Source: Paracoccus haematequi
GTDB lineage: Bacteria; Pseudomonadota; Alphaproteobacteria; Rhodobacterales; Rhodobacteraceae
NCBI GenBank assembly: GCA_945881965.1
Contig: CAMCVS010000001.1
Coordinates: 539,402 to 603,401 of the forward strand
Direction: 5' to 3'
Length of the DNA: 64,000 nt
Shown: piece by piece, positions 1-9,324 of the stretch
Layout of the letters: every line of letters begins with the position of its first letter
Position numbering within the stretch: the first letter of the stretch is position 1
Position numbers and translations under genes: made by a program
The notes under the pieces: model-generated
The model's database searches: none
The model's input: only the letters and a program-made list of their open reading frames with translations
What the model was told of the DNA's origin: nothing

Positions 1-434
1 ATCTTCATCGACGGGCGGAAGCTATACGGGCCCAACTGGAACACCGCATCCTCGGATTGTTCATGCGTGCGCAATTGCGCGCGGATCCGCGCCAGCAGCA
101 CGGGAAACTTGAATGGCTTGGTGACGTAATCATTCGCGCCCGCGTCCAGCCCCAGAATGGTGTCCGAATCCGAATCATGCCCGGTCAGCATCAGGATCGG
201 GCTTTTCACACTCTGCTTGCGCATCAGGCGGCACAGTTCACGGCCATCCATATCCGGCAGACCGACATCCAGGATCACCAGATCATAAATGCCTTCCTTG
301 GCGCGTTTCATCGCGTCGCTGCCCGACCCGGCCTCGAACACATCGAAATCCTCGGTCATCACCAACTGCTCGCTTAGGGCCTCGCGCAGGTCTTCGTCGT
401 CATCGACAAGCAATATCTTCTTGAGCTGCGGCAT
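1..434 (-). CDS. Response regulator, OmpR-like (partial, C-terminus off the window)
   Basis: Receiver domain of a two-component response regulator; the C-terminal output domain lies beyond the window edge. The 144 visible residues show the acidic cluster D11-D13, the phosphoacceptor D56 in [14 protein letters not shown]84 in MLTGHD and K106 in YVTKPF, which is the complete receiver active site. After residue 120 the chain runs into a VFQLGPYSF stretch typical of the linker and first strand of an OmpR/PhoB winged-helix domain, so a DNA-binding regulator is likely (inference). The ATG at 434 follows an AGGAGG-type ribosome binding site. The gene diverges from ribA across about 150 bp. No cognate kinase is visible. 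Confidence 0.9.
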   Translation of the reverse strand, partial: MPQLKKILLVDDDEDLREALSEQLVMTEDFDVFEAGSGSDAMKRAKEGIYDLVILDVGLPDMDGRELCRLMRKQSVKSPILMLTGHDSDSDTILGLDAGANDYVTKPFKFPVLLARIRAQLRTHEQSEDAVFQLGPYSFRPSMK

Positions 435-585
435 CGGGGCCTCCTGTGGATAGTTGACCCATACGTGGCGGTCCGGGGGCGGGCTGACAACCTTTGCTGC
501 AACCTCTCACAGGGACGTGTATTGCACATGCCGAATGTTACATTTCGTCGTGCAGGCTGTTACCACCGCGGCAGGAGGCCCCGCC

Positions 586-1671
586 ATGACCCTTGCCCTG
601 ACGATCACCGAACGCTTGTCCCGTGCCCGCGCCGACCTGCGCATGGGGGTGCCCGTGGTGCTGTCACTGGGCGATGCGGGCGCGCTGATGCTGGCCACGG
701 AAACCGCGACGCCCCACCGCTTTGCGGCGCTGCGCGCGATGGACCCGGTGCTGGCGATCACGGCGCGGCGGGCGGATACGCTGAAGGCGCGGGCCTATGA
801 CGATGATCTGGCGCGCGTGGTGCTGCCGCAGGACGCCGATCTGCGCTGGCTGCGCGCCATTGCCGATCCGGCGGATGATCTGCGGATGCCGATGAAAGGC
901 CCGCTGGTGACGCGGCGCGACGGGTCCGCCGCCCTGCCCCGGCTGGCGCTGTTGCTGGCCAAATCGGCGCATCTGCTGCCTGCCGCGCTGGTCGCGCCGT
1001 TGCCGGATGCCGCTGCCTTTGCCCGCGCCGAAGGTCTGACGCAGATCGACGCCACGCAGGCCGGCCCGATATTGGCCGCGTCCGCGCATCCGCTGCCGCT
1101 GGTGACGGCGCGCCTGCCGGTGGCCGATGCCGGGGCCGGACGGCTGCATATCTTTCGCCCGGCTGATGGCGGCGAGGAACATTACGCTTTTGAAATTGGC
1201 ACCCCGCCCCGCGATACCCCGGTGCTGGCGCGGCTGCATTCGGCGTGTTTCACCGGCGATGTGCTGGGGTCGCTGAAATGCGACTGCGGCCCGCAACTGC
1301 ATGCCGCCCTGCACCAGATGGGAACCGAGGGCGCGGGCGTTTTGTTGTATCTGAACCAGGAGGGGCGCGGCATCGGGCTTGCCAACAAGATGCGCGCCTA
1401 TGACCTGCAGGATCAGGGGTTTGACACCGTCGAGGCCAACCACCGTCTGGGGTTCGAGGATGACGAGCGCGATTTCACCCTTGGCGCGCATATCCTGACC
1501 CAGATGGGGTTCCGCGCGGTGCGGCTGTTGACGAACAACCCGAAAAAGATCGCGATGATGGAAAAGGCGGGCATCACGGTGACCGAACGCGTGCCGCTGC
1601 ATGTGGGTATCGGTGATGCCAACCGTGCTTATCTGGCGACGAAAGCCGCGAAATCGGGGCATATGCTGTGA
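586..1671 (+). CDS. ribA: GTP cyclohydrolase II
   Basis: First committed step of riboflavin synthesis: GTP to 2,5-diamino-6-ribosylamino-4(3H)-pyrimidinone 5'-phosphate, formate and pyrophosphate. The 361-residue protein is longer than the roughly 200-residue E. coli enzyme. The catalytic domain fills the C-terminal half, with zinc cysteines C221, C232 and C234 (HSACFTGD...LKCDCG) followed by NQEGRGIGL and the DTVEAN motif. The N-terminal 150 or so residues are an extra domain with no motif I recognise; long RibA forms are common in alphaproteobacteria. The ATG at 586 is chosen because AGGAGG lies at 573-578. An upstream in-frame ATG at 454 has no such site. The stop overlaps the next start by four bases (GTGA). 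Confidence 0.95.
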   Translation: MTLALTITERLSRARADLRMGVPVVLSLGDAGALMLATETATPHRFAALRAMDPVLAITARRADTLKARAYDDDLARVVLPQDADLRWLRAIADPADDLRMPMKGPLVTRRDGSAALPRLALLLAKSAHLLPAALVAPLPDAAAFARAEGLTQIDATQAGPILAASAHPLPLVTARLPVADAGAGRLHIFRPADGGEEHYAFEIGTPPRDTPVLARLHSACFTGDVLGSLKCDCGPQLHAALHQMGTEGAGVLLYLNQEGRGIGLANKMRAYDLQDQGFDTVEANHRLGFEDDERDFTLGAHILTQMGFRAVRLLTNNPKKIAMMEKAGITVTERVPLHVGIGDANRAYLATKAAKSGHML

Positions 1672-2159
1672 CACGTTTCGACATGGTGGTCACGCCCACA
1701 GGCCTGCGGTTCATGAACCGGATGTTTCCCTGCACCATCGGGCGTGGCGGCGTGACCGACCGCAAACGCGAAGGCGACGGCTGCACCCCGCGCGGGGTGC
1801 ATCGGCTGGTTGGCATGCTGTATCGCGCCGACCGCATCCCCCGCCCCGCCGATTGGGCGCTGCCCATCGGGCCGGGCGATCTGTGGTCCGATGATCCCCG
1901 CCACGAGGATTACAACCTGCACGTCCGCGCACCCTATCCCCACAGCCACGAACGCCTGAGCCGCGCCGATCGGATGTATGACATCGTGATCCTGACCGAC
2001 TGGAACTGGCCCTATGCTGTGCGCGGGCGCGGGTCGGCGATCTTCATTCACCAGTGGCGGCGACCGGGTGCTCCGACGGCGGGCTGCATCGGCCTGTCGC
2101 CCCGCGACCTGACATGGATCGCGCCCCGCATCCGCTATCAGACTCGGTTGATCGTGTAG
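1668..2159 (+). CDS. L,D-transpeptidase (YkuD-fold) family protein
   Basis: Probable small L,D-transpeptidase/YkuD-domain protein, 163 residues with no evident signal peptide. The catalytic signature is present: H128 in IFIHQW and C140 in APTAGCIGL, matching the H-x(n)-G-C layout in which the cysteine is the nucleophile. Classical members crosslink peptidoglycan or attach lipoproteins. Cytoplasmic-looking short versions like this one are often annotated only as catalytic-domain proteins, so the substrate is unknown. It starts with GTG and overlaps ribA by four bases, so the two are co-translated. It converges on the aldehyde dehydrogenase gene with no gap. Confidence 0.85.
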   Translation: MTRFDMVVTPTGLRFMNRMFPCTIGRGGVTDRKREGDGCTPRGVHRLVGMLYRADRIPRPADWALPIGPGDLWSDDPRHEDYNLHVRAPYPHSHERLSRADRMYDIVILTDWNWPYAVRGRGSAIFIHQWRRPGAPTAGCIGLSPRDLTWIAPRIRYQTRLIV

Positions 2160-4493
2160 TCATTCCCCATAGGGAACCCAGATCGTCTTGACCTCGGTCG
2201 CCTGATCCAGAAAGGCGCGGGCGTCATCCGCGAACCAGTCGCGGCTGCGGGCGTTGTTGACCCAAGTGCGTTTCAGGTTGCCAGCCGATTCGCGTTCGAT
2301 GACCGCTGACAGGTCGGTGGACGAGAACGACCACACCGCATCGACATCGGCATGGCCCGCCAGTTGCGGGGCCAATTCGGCGTGGGAACCCGTCAGGATA
2401 TTGACCACGCCATCCGGCACGTCCGAGGTTTCCAGAACCTGATACAGGTCGGTCGCCACCAGCGGCGCGGGTTCGGATGCCACCAGAACCACCCGGTTGC
2501 CCATCGCCATCGCCGCCGCCATGACCGTGACCAGCCCCAAGAGCGGCGCCTCATCCGGGGCCAGCGCGCCGATCACGCCGACGGGTTCGCGCATCGCCAA
2601 GGCGACACCGCGCAGCGGCACGCCCTTGACCTCGCCCGCGAATTTATCGGCCCAGGCCGCATAGGTGAACAGGGCACGGATGCTGGCGTCCACCTCGGCA
2701 TCATTGCCGCCCGTCGCGTCCAGCAGGCGGGCGAAATCCGCCGCCCGCGCCGATAGATTCTCGGCGATGAAATACAGGATCTGCGCGCGGGCATGACCGG
2801 TGGTCTTGGCCCAAGCGCCCGCGCCCCGCGCGGCCTCGACCGCGTTGCGGATATCCTTGCGGTTGGCGATCGGCACCTCGCCCAGATGCGCGCCTGTGGG
2901 GCCATAGACGGGCCGGGTATAGCCACCGTCGGGCCGCGCCTGCTTGCCGCCGATGAACAGCTTCGGGGTGCGGTTCAGCCCGGTGGCGGGGGCATCGCCC
3001 GCGTGCGGTTTGATGGGCTCCAGCGGCGTGGACGGCGCAATGGGCCGCAGATAGGCCCCCAACCCCTCTGACCCGCCTTCGCGCCCGAACCCGCTTTCGC
3101 GCACCCCGCCAAAGGGAGCGGCGGCGTCGAACAGGTTGGTGGCATTGACCCAGACCACACCCGCGACCAGCTTGGGAGCGATGTCCAGCGCAAGGTTCAG
3201 GTTTTCGGTCCAGACGGTCGCGGCCAACCCATAGCGGGTGTTGTTGGCCAGTTCCACCGCCTCGGACGGTGTGCGGAAGGTGGTCGATACCAGCACGGGA
3301 CCAAAGATTTCCTCCTGCATCAGCGGATCGGCGGGGTGCAGGCCGGTGATCAGCGTGGGGGGATAGAATGCGCCCATCGCAGGCATTTGCAGCGCGGGCT
3401 GGAAACACACCCCGCCTACCCCCGCGACCATCGCCGCCACGCGATCACGCTGCGCCACATCCACCATCGCGCCGATATCAATGCACTTGTCCAGCGGATC
3501 GCCGACGCGCAGCGTGCCCATCCGCGCCCGCAGCTTGGCATGGAACCGGTCCGCGATGCCCTCCTGCACGATCAGGCGCGATCCGGCGCAGCAGACTTGC
3601 CCCTGATTGAACCAGATCGCGTCCACCAGCCCCTCGATTGCGCTGTCCAGATCGGCGTCGTCAAAAACGATATAGGGCGATTTGCCGCCCAATTCCAACG
3701 TCAGCGCCTTGCCCTGCCCCGCCGTGGCGCGGCGGATGGCGCGGCCCACCTCGGTCGATCCAGTGAACGCCACCTTGTCCACGCCGGGATGCGCGACCAG
3801 CGCCGCACCCGTCGCCCCATCGCCGGTGACAATGTTCAGCACACCCTTGGGCAAGCCCGCCCGCTGCGCCAGTTCGGCAAACAGCAATGCCGTCAGCGGG
3901 GTCTGTTCCGCCGGTTTCAGCACCACGGTATTGCCGGCGGCCAAGGCGGGCGCGACTTTCCACGCCAGCATCAACAGCGGGAAATTCCACGGGATCACCG
4001 CGCCGCAGACGCCATGCGGGGCCATGCCGGGGCGTTCGGTGTCTAGCAACTGCGCCAGCCCGGCGTGGTGATAGAGATGCCGCGCCACCAATGGCACGTC
4101 GATATCGCGTGTTTCGCGGATGGGTTTGCCATTGTCCACGGTTTCCAGCACCGCGAACAGCCGCGCATGTTTCTGCACCATCCGCGCCAGCGCATACAGA
4201 TGCCGCGCGCGGGCGTGGCCATCCAGCGCCGCCCATGGCCCTTGCGCGCGCCGCGCCGCTGCGACCGCTGCATCGACATCGGCCTGCATGCCTTGGCTGA
4301 CCTCCGCCAACACCGCGCCGTTCGCCGGGTTGATCGTGGCGAATGTCGCACCGGGCGCCGTGAACGCGCCGTCCATATGATGCCCGAACCGACCGCCGTG
4401 GCATTCCAGCCAGGCCATCGCCTCGGTGGCGGATTCGGGGGCGGGGCCATAGTCCATCGTCTCGAATATCTCTTTCACGGTCATCGCCGCCAT
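2160..4493 (-). CDS. Aldehyde dehydrogenase family protein with two ALDH domains
   Basis: NAD(P)-dependent aldehyde dehydrogenase, 777 residues instead of the usual 480-500. The first domain (about 1-485) has the full active site: N170 in IPWNFP, E267 in LELGGKSP and C301/C302 in GQVCCAG. The second domain (about 505-777) keeps ALDH-like sequence (PVGVIGALAPDE, VVLVASEPAP) but lacks a recognisable catalytic cysteine, so it is probably structural. It lies downstream of deoC in the same direction. Acetaldehyde released by DeoC is a plausible substrate (inference from context). An alternative start nine bases downstream (MTVKEI) is equally possible. Confidence 0.9.
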   Translation of the reverse strand: MAAMTVKEIFETMDYGPAPESATEAMAWLECHGGRFGHHMDGAFTAPGATFATINPANGAVLAEVSQGMQADVDAAVAAARRAQGPWAALDGHARARHLYALARMVQKHARLFAVLETVDNGKPIRETRDIDVPLVARHLYHHAGLAQLLDTERPGMAPHGVCGAVIPWNFPLLMLAWKVAPALAAGNTVVLKPAEQTPLTALLFAELAQRAGLPKGVLNIVTGDGATGAALVAHPGVDKVAFTGSTEVGRAIRRATAGQGKALTLELGGKSPYIVFDDADLDSAIEGLVDAIWFNQGQVCCAGSRLIVQEGIADRFHAKLRARMGTLRVGDPLDKCIDIGAMVDVAQRDRVAAMVAGVGGVCFQPALQMPAMGAFYPPTLITGLHPADPLMQEEIFGPVLVSTTFRTPSEAVELANNTRYGLAATVWTENLNLALDIAPKLVAGVVWVNATNLFDAAAPFGGVRESGFGREGGSEGLGAYLRPIAPSTPLEPIKPHAGDAPATGLNRTPKLFIGGKQARPDGGYTRPVYGPTGAHLGEVPIANRKDIRNAVEAARGAGAWAKTTGHARAQILYFIAENLSARAADFARLLDATGGNDAEVDASIRALFTYAAWADKFAGEVKGVPLRGVALAMREPVGVIGALAPDEAPLLGLVTVMAAAMAMGNRVVLVASEPAPLVATDLYQVLETSDVPDGVVNILTGSHAELAPQLAGHADVDAVWSFSSTDLSAVIERESAGNLKRTWVNNARSRDWFADDARAFLDQATEVKTIWVPYGE

Positions 4494-4508
4494 TCCCCCG
4501 ACCCGTAG

Positions 4509-4529
4509 GATGGGTGCTTTGCACCCATC
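4509..4529. repeat. Short perfect inverted repeat between deoC and the ALDH gene
   Basis: GATGGGTGC, a TTT loop and GCACCCATC form a perfect 9-bp stem. It sits in the 41-bp gap between the deoC stop and the ALDH start, so it would appear in the shared transcript. There is no T-run after it, so it is better read as an intergenic palindrome or mRNA-stabilising hairpin than as a terminator. Confidence 0.6.
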
Positions 4530-4534
4530 ACCCC

Positions 4535-5521
4535 TTATGCCATGCCATGCCGCCAGCCCGCCGAATAGCGTCCGGTCAGGTGGTGTTCCAATTGCCGTTC
4601 GATATCACCCAGCAGCGACGACGCGCCGAACCGGAACAGGTCGGGCCGCAGCCAGCGGTCGCCCAGTTCTTCCTTGATCAGGCTCAGATAAACCAACGCA
4701 TCCTTGGCCTTGGATATCCCGCCTGCCGGTTTGTATCCCACGCGCACGCCGGTGCGGTCGTGATAATCGCGGATCGCGCGCAGCATCACCAGTGACACGG
4801 GCAGCGTGGCATTGACGCCCTCTTTGCCCGTGGATGTCTTGATGAAATCCGCCCCGGCCATCATGCAGACGAGGCTCGCGCGCGCCACATTGCGCAGCGT
4901 GCCCAACTCGCCGGTAGCCAGAATCGCTTTCACATGCGCCGCGCCACAGGCCGCCCGCATCGCGCGCATCTCGTCATACAAGGCCTGCCAGTTGCCGGTC
5001 AGCACATGGCGGCGCGAGATGACGATGTCGATTTCCGTCGCCCCCGCCGCCACGCTTTCGCCGATTTCCGCCAGCCGCAGATGCAGGGGCGACAGCCCCG
5101 CAGGAAAGCCGGTGGACACCGCCGCCACCGGAATGCTCGACCCCGCCAGCGCAGCGACCGCCGGGGCCACCATGTCGTGGTAAACGCAGACCGCGCCTAC
5201 CGTCAGGCCGGTCATCCCCAGCGCGTCCAGCATGTCGGCCCGCACCGGGGCTTTTGCCTTGGCGCACAACCGCGCCACGCGCCCCGCCGTGTCATCGCCC
5301 GACAAGGTGGTCAGGTCGATCACGGATACCGCCCGACACAGCCACGCCGCCTGATAATCCTTTTTCACCGACCGCCGCCCCGGCAGCGTGGCGCAGCGCC
5401 GTTCGATCGCGGATGTATTGGCCGCAGCCTGCATCACCCAATCAAGGTCAAGGTCCATGCCGGGATTGCGCATATCCGCCGCCATCGGCAGCAAGGCCTT
5501 GTGATCAAGCAGCTTTTCCAT
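4535..5521 (-). CDS. deoC: Deoxyribose-phosphate aldolase
   Basis: Cleaves 2-deoxy-D-ribose 5-phosphate to glyceraldehyde 3-phosphate and acetaldehyde in deoxynucleoside catabolism. The 328-residue protein belongs to the longer DeoC form. The Schiff-base lysine is K228 in ADFIKTSTGK, the second lysine is K264 in VGYKPAGGIS, and the upstream strand has KAILATGEL. It lies just upstream of the two-domain aldehyde dehydrogenase on the same strand, with a hairpin between. The pair could turn deoxyribose 5-phosphate into glyceraldehyde 3-phosphate plus acetate. Confidence 0.95.
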   Translation of the reverse strand: MEKLLDHKALLPMAADMRNPGMDLDLDWVMQAAANTSAIERRCATLPGRRSVKKDYQAAWLCRAVSVIDLTTLSGDDTAGRVARLCAKAKAPVRADMLDALGMTGLTVGAVCVYHDMVAPAVAALAGSSIPVAAVSTGFPAGLSPLHLRLAEIGESVAAGATEIDIVISRRHVLTGNWQALYDEMRAMRAACGAAHVKAILATGELGTLRNVARASLVCMMAGADFIKTSTGKEGVNATLPVSLVMLRAIRDYHDRTGVRVGYKPAGGISKAKDALVYLSLIKEELGDRWLRPDLFRFGASSLLGDIERQLEHHLTGRYSAGWRHGMA

Positions 5522-5588
5522 TGGCCCCTCCGCCTCTATGCCAAGGGTGGCACGGCGCGCGGGGTCTTGTCCAGCCGGACGCTCAGGC

Positions 5589-5618
5589 TGCGATCAATCA
5601 GGCAGCGATCAATCAGGC
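5589..5618. repeat. 15-bp tandem duplication spanning the sulP stop codon
   Basis: TGCGATCAATCAGGC is followed directly by AGCGATCAATCAGGC, matching at 14 of 15 positions. On the minus strand the repeat carries the last codons and stop of the SulP gene, so an in-frame second TGA follows 15 bases later. It looks like a recent local duplication. Confidence 0.7.
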
Positions 5619-7349
5619 CGCAGGCACCAGGGCGCGCTGCGCGTCATATTGCGACAGGAACACCTGCCCCGTCAAATCATCAAGGAAATGCGCGCGTTTC
5701 AGCCGGTCCATCACCGGGCCCTTCACCTCGGACAGGTGCAGGGTGATGCCCGCGTCCTTGAGCCGATGGTTCAATTCTTCGAGGCTTTCCAGCGCCGACA
5801 GGTCGATCTCGTTGACCGCCGAACACATCAGCACGACATGGCGCAGCGCACTATCCCCCGCAACGCGCGCCAAAACCATATCCTCAAGGAACCGGGCATT
5901 GGCGAAATACAGGCTTTCGTCGATGCGCAGCGTCACCAGAGACGGGTGGGTTTCGACCGCATGGCGGTTGATGTTGCGGAAATGCTGGGTGCCGGGGACC
6001 AGCCCCACTTCGGCCACATGCGGGCGCGAGGTTTTATACAGGTGCAGCAGCACCGAAATCAGCACCCCCGCCGACACCCCCGCCTCGACGCCAAAAGCGA
6101 GCGTCAAGAGGATCGTGGCGGACACAGCGGCGAAATCGACGGTCGAATAGACCCAAGCGCGCTTCAGGATCGAGAAATCCACCAGACTGATCACCGCGAC
6201 GATGATTGTCGCGGCCAGCGTCGCCTTGGGCAGGAAATACAGCGCGGGCGTCAGGAACATCGCAGCCATCAGGATGCCGATGGCGGTAAAGGCCCCGGCG
6301 GCGGGGGTTTCGGCCCCGGCGTCAAAGTTGACCACTGACCGCGCAAAGCCGCCCGTGACCGGGAACCCGCCTGTCAGGGCTGCGGCGATGTTCGACGTGC
6401 CAAGGCCCACAAGTTCCTGATCCGGGACGATCTTTTGCCGCTTCTTGGCCGCCAGTGTCTGCGCCACCGACACGGATTCCACGAAGCCGATGATGGAAAT
6501 CAGCAACGCAGGCACGAACAACTGCCCGACCAAAGTCGGCGACAGATCGGGCCATGTCAGCGGCGGGATTCCCATCGGCACGGTGCCGACAATCGCGACG
6601 CCCTGTTCATGCAGGCCAAAGATCACGGTCGCCAGCGTGGTCACGGCAACCGCCGCAACCGGACCGGCCTTGGCGATGATATCGGCCAGACGCGGACGCA
6701 GCCCCGCCGCAATCAGCAGCGGCTTCAGCCCCTTGCGCACCCAGAACAGGAACGCCACCGCCGACAGCCCGATGAACAGCGTGATCGGGTTGGTCAGATG
6801 CTGATTGGCGATCAGCCGCTCGGCGATCTCGATCAGGGTATGACCGCCGCCCTGAATACCCATGATGGCGCTGAGTTGCCCCGCTGCAATCAGGATGCCC
6901 GACGCGGTGATGAACCCTGCAATCACCGGATGCGACAGGAAATTCGCCAGAAATCCCAGACGCAGCACCCCCATCAGCGTCAGGATTGCGCCCGACAGGA
7001 ACGCAAGGGTGATCGCGGCGGCGGCATATTCGGCGGGGCTGGACAGGCCCAGCGCACCGATGGACGACGCCGTCATCAGCGAAATCACCGCCACCGGTCC
7101 CACCGCCAGCGCGCGCGACGTGCCGAATATCGCATAAGCGAACAGCGGCAGGATCGACGCATACAGCCCCATCTCGGGCGGCAATCCGGCCAACAGCGCA
7201 TAGGCCAGCGATTGCGGGATCAGCATGATCGTCACGATCACCGCCGCCACCCCATCCGATGTCAGGGTGTCGCGGTCATAGCTCTGCGCCCAGGTCAATA
7301 TCGGCAGATGCCGTTCAAGCGCGGCGCGGGTGATCAGAGGCAAAGGCAT
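5613..7349 (-). CDS. SulP-family anion permease with STAS domain
   Basis: Inner-membrane SLC26/SulP transporter, 578 residues. The N-terminal two thirds is a series of hydrophobic helices beginning with the family region around IPQSLAYALLAGLPPEMGLY, and the GPVAVISLMTA segment follows. The C-terminal part from about residue 440 is a cytoplasmic STAS domain (VTLRIDESLYFANARFLED, then VVLMCSAVNEIDLSALESL). The family carries sulfate, bicarbonate, dicarboxylates or other anions, and the substrate cannot be read from sequence. The downstream same-strand neighbour is deoC; upstream lies the TIGR01244-like gene, which hints at a link with sulfur chemistry. Confidence 0.92.
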   Translation of the reverse strand: MPLPLITRAALERHLPILTWAQSYDRDTLTSDGVAAVIVTIMLIPQSLAYALLAGLPPEMGLYASILPLFAYAIFGTSRALAVGPVAVISLMTASSIGALGLSSPAEYAAAAITLAFLSGAILTLMGVLRLGFLANFLSHPVIAGFITASGILIAAGQLSAIMGIQGGGHTLIEIAERLIANQHLTNPITLFIGLSAVAFLFWVRKGLKPLLIAAGLRPRLADIIAKAGPVAAVAVTTLATVIFGLHEQGVAIVGTVPMGIPPLTWPDLSPTLVGQLFVPALLISIIGFVESVSVAQTLAAKKRQKIVPDQELVGLGTSNIAAALTGGFPVTGGFARSVVNFDAGAETPAAGAFTAIGILMAAMFLTPALYFLPKATLAATIIVAVISLVDFSILKRAWVYSTVDFAAVSATILLTLAFGVEAGVSAGVLISVLLHLYKTSRPHVAEVGLVPGTQHFRNINRHAVETHPSLVTLRIDESLYFANARFLEDMVLARVAGDSALRHVVLMCSAVNEIDLSALESLEELNHRLKDAGITLHLSEVKGPVMDRLKRAHFLDDLTGQVFLSQYDAQRALVPAA

Positions 7350-7458
7350 GGCAGGTCTTTCGGGTGCGTTTTGACGGGGTCGTTGCCGCCCCTATATATT
7401 CAAAACCTGCGATATGTGAAGGGGCAACCGCCCACTTCATTGCAGCTTTGCCGACAGA

Positions 7459-7794
7459 TCATTCCTTGGCCGTCACCATGGCATAGACATTCGCGCTGCG
7501 GGTGCCGGACCGGCAATAGGCCAACATCGGGCCGGGCAGTTCCTCGAGCGCGCGGGCGAAATCGGCCAGATCGTCTTCGGTCAACATCGCTGTCACGATC
7601 GGCACATGACGCACCGGCATGTTCAGCGCGGCGGCCGCGGCGGCGATGGTGGCGAAATCAGGCTGACCCGGATCTTCGTTGTCGGGACGGTTGCACATGA
7701 TCGACCGAAAGCCTGCGGCATGGGCGGCGGCCACATCTTCGACAGTGATCTGCGGGGCGACCGATAGCATCGGCGTCAGGGTGCGGGCATCCAT
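7459..7794 (-). CDS. TIGR01244-type sulfurtransferase/phosphatase-like protein (DUF442)
   Basis: Small 111-residue protein of the family once called beta-lactamase-hydrolase-like. It has a cysteine phosphatase/rhodanese-like loop, YCRSGTRSAN, with C94 and R99, and the typical FRSIMCNRPDNE segment near residue 30. Homologues are proposed to act in sulfide or persulfide handling. It lies about 110 bp upstream of sulP on the same strand. The start at 7794 is chosen because GGAAAGG precedes it; a longer frame to 7824 has no better signal. Confidence 0.87.
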   Translation of the reverse strand: MDARTLTPMLSVAPQITVEDVAAAHAAGFRSIMCNRPDNEDPGQPDFATIAAAAAALNMPVRHVPIVTAMLTEDDLADFARALEELPGPMLAYCRSGTRSANVYAMVTAKE

Positions 7795-7831
7795 GGTGTG
7801 ACCTTTCCGAAGTGGTATGCGCAAACATATA

Positions 7832-7859
7832 GGGGCTGGCGAATATGTTCACCAGCCCC
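7832..7859 (-). terminator. Probable terminator hairpin after the aminotransferase gene
   Basis: On the minus strand GGGGCTGGTGAA pairs with TTCGCCAGCCCC around a CATA loop (12 bp, one G-T wobble), just past the aminotransferase stop codon. The following TATATGTTT is only moderately T-rich, so efficiency is uncertain. Confidence 0.55.
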
Positions 7860-7872
7860 CAGATCACGGCCA

Positions 7873-9225
7873 TCAGGCAGCGGCAAAGCCCTTGTCCAAG
7901 GCGTTCAGGATTACATCGACCTCATCCGCCGTGATGGTCAGGGGCGGCGACATCAGGATGTTATGCCCGCTAAGCCGCACCATCGCGCCCGCTTCATAGG
8001 CGGTCTGGTGGATGCGTTTCATCGTGGCCGTGTCCATCATGGTCTTGGCGGCCCGATCCGACACGATTTCGATCCCGGTCATCAAGCCGTGGCCGCCGCG
8101 CACATCACCGATGATGTCATGCTTTTCGGCCAGTTGCAGCACGCCCTGATACAGTTGCGCCCCGCGCGGTCCGGCATTGGCGGCGGTGTTCAGTCGCAGG
8201 GTTTCGCTCAGGCAGGCGATGACCGCCGCAGCGCCCACAGGATGCGCGGAATAGGTATAGCCGTGCCAGATCGCGCCCTCGCCGGTCTTGTCATCCTCGA
8301 ACACGGCGGCGACCTTGTCCGACATCAGCGCGGCACCGACAGGGAAATACCCGGACGTGATGCCCTTGGCGGTGCACATCATGTCAGGCTTGACGCCCCA
8401 ATGCCGCGCGCCCGACCAATGCCCGGTGCGGCAAAAGCCGGTGATCACCTCGTCCGAGATCATCAGGATGCCGTGCTTGTCACAGATCGCTCGCATCAGC
8501 GGCATGAAGGTTTCCGGCGGCACGATCACGCCGCCCGCGCCCTGAATGGGTTCCATGATGAAGGCCGCAATGGTGTTCGCGCCCTGAAATGCGATTTCAT
8601 CCTCGGCGGCCTGCGCGATCAGTTGCGCCAGACGGGCGGGATCGGTTTCATTGAACGGGTTGCGATAGGTATAGGGCGAGGGCAGGTGATAGCAGCCCGG
8701 CAGCAAGGGTTCATAAGCGATGCGGAAGCGGTTGTTGCCGTTCACGCTCGCGCCGCCGAAATGGGTGCCATGATAGCCTTTTTTCAGGCTGAGGAACTTG
8801 GTCCGCGTCGGCTCGCCCCGCAGCCGGTGATATTGCCGCGCCAGCCGCAGGCAGGTTTCCACCGAATCCGACCCGCCCGAGGTAAAGAACACCCGCGCCA
8901 TGCCGTCGTCGGCGAAAAATTCGCGCACCATCAGGCTGGCCTCGATGGCGGGCGGGTTGGTGGCCCCGGCAAAGGCGGAATAATACGGCAGATCATAGAG
9001 TTGCTTGGCAATCGCCTCCTTGATGGCGTCGTTGGAATAGCCAAGGTTGACGCACCAGAGGCCCCCGACGGCATCGACAACCGAATGCCCGTCGATATCG
9101 GTGATATGCACGCCCTGCGCGGATTTGATGATCTTTGGCGGGTTGGCCTGCAAATCACCGGGCGCGCCCATCGGGTGCCACAGGTGGCGGGCGTTGTTTT
9201 CCTTGAGGAAGTTGTCGTCTTTCAT
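7873..9225 (-). CDS. Class III PLP-dependent aminotransferase
   Basis: Omega-amino-acid type aminotransferase, 450 residues. It has the N-terminal HLWHPMG segment, FTSGGSDSVET for phosphate binding, D258 in LMISDEVITGF and the PLP lysine K287 in CTAKGITSGYFPVGA. Relatives use beta-alanine, taurine, putrescine or similar amines with pyruvate as acceptor. The donor here is not determined. It lies about 100 bp from allA on the same strand with its own apparent promoter region, so a role in the allantoin pathway is possible but unproven; known ureidoglycine aminotransferases belong to a different fold class. Confidence 0.9.
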   Translation of the reverse strand: MKDDNFLKENNARHLWHPMGAPGDLQANPPKIIKSAQGVHITDIDGHSVVDAVGGLWCVNLGYSNDAIKEAIAKQLYDLPYYSAFAGATNPPAIEASLMVREFFADDGMARVFFTSGGSDSVETCLRLARQYHRLRGEPTRTKFLSLKKGYHGTHFGGASVNGNNRFRIAYEPLLPGCYHLPSPYTYRNPFNETDPARLAQLIAQAAEDEIAFQGANTIAAFIMEPIQGAGGVIVPPETFMPLMRAICDKHGILMISDEVITGFCRTGHWSGARHWGVKPDMMCTAKGITSGYFPVGAALMSDKVAAVFEDDKTGEGAIWHGYTYSAHPVGAAAVIACLSETLRLNTAANAGPRGAQLYQGVLQLAEKHDIIGDVRGGHGLMTGIEIVSDRAAKTMMDTATMKRIHQTAYEAGAMVRLSGHNILMSPPLTITADEVDVILNALDKGFAAA

Positions 9226-9243
9226 GGCGCGCTCCGGAGTTTA

Positions 9244-9253
9244 TTTGATCAAA
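9244..9253. promoter_or_regulatory. TTTGATCAAA palindrome upstream of the aminotransferase gene
   Basis: A perfect 10-bp palindrome lies 18 bp upstream of the aminotransferase start in an AT-rich patch (TTTATTTGATCAAAATC) within GC-rich DNA. It could be an operator, but there is only one copy and no known factor to assign. Confidence 0.3.
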
Positions 9254-9324
9254 ATCTAGCGTATCTGCGCCCGCCGCGAAACCCCGTGTGCGACATCCTT
9301 TGCGACATGGCCGTTACAATATCG

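Noticed and set aside
664-1674. 336-residue minus-strand frame opposite ribA
   Set aside because: Low-complexity shadow frame; ribA on the other strand has full catalytic motifs.
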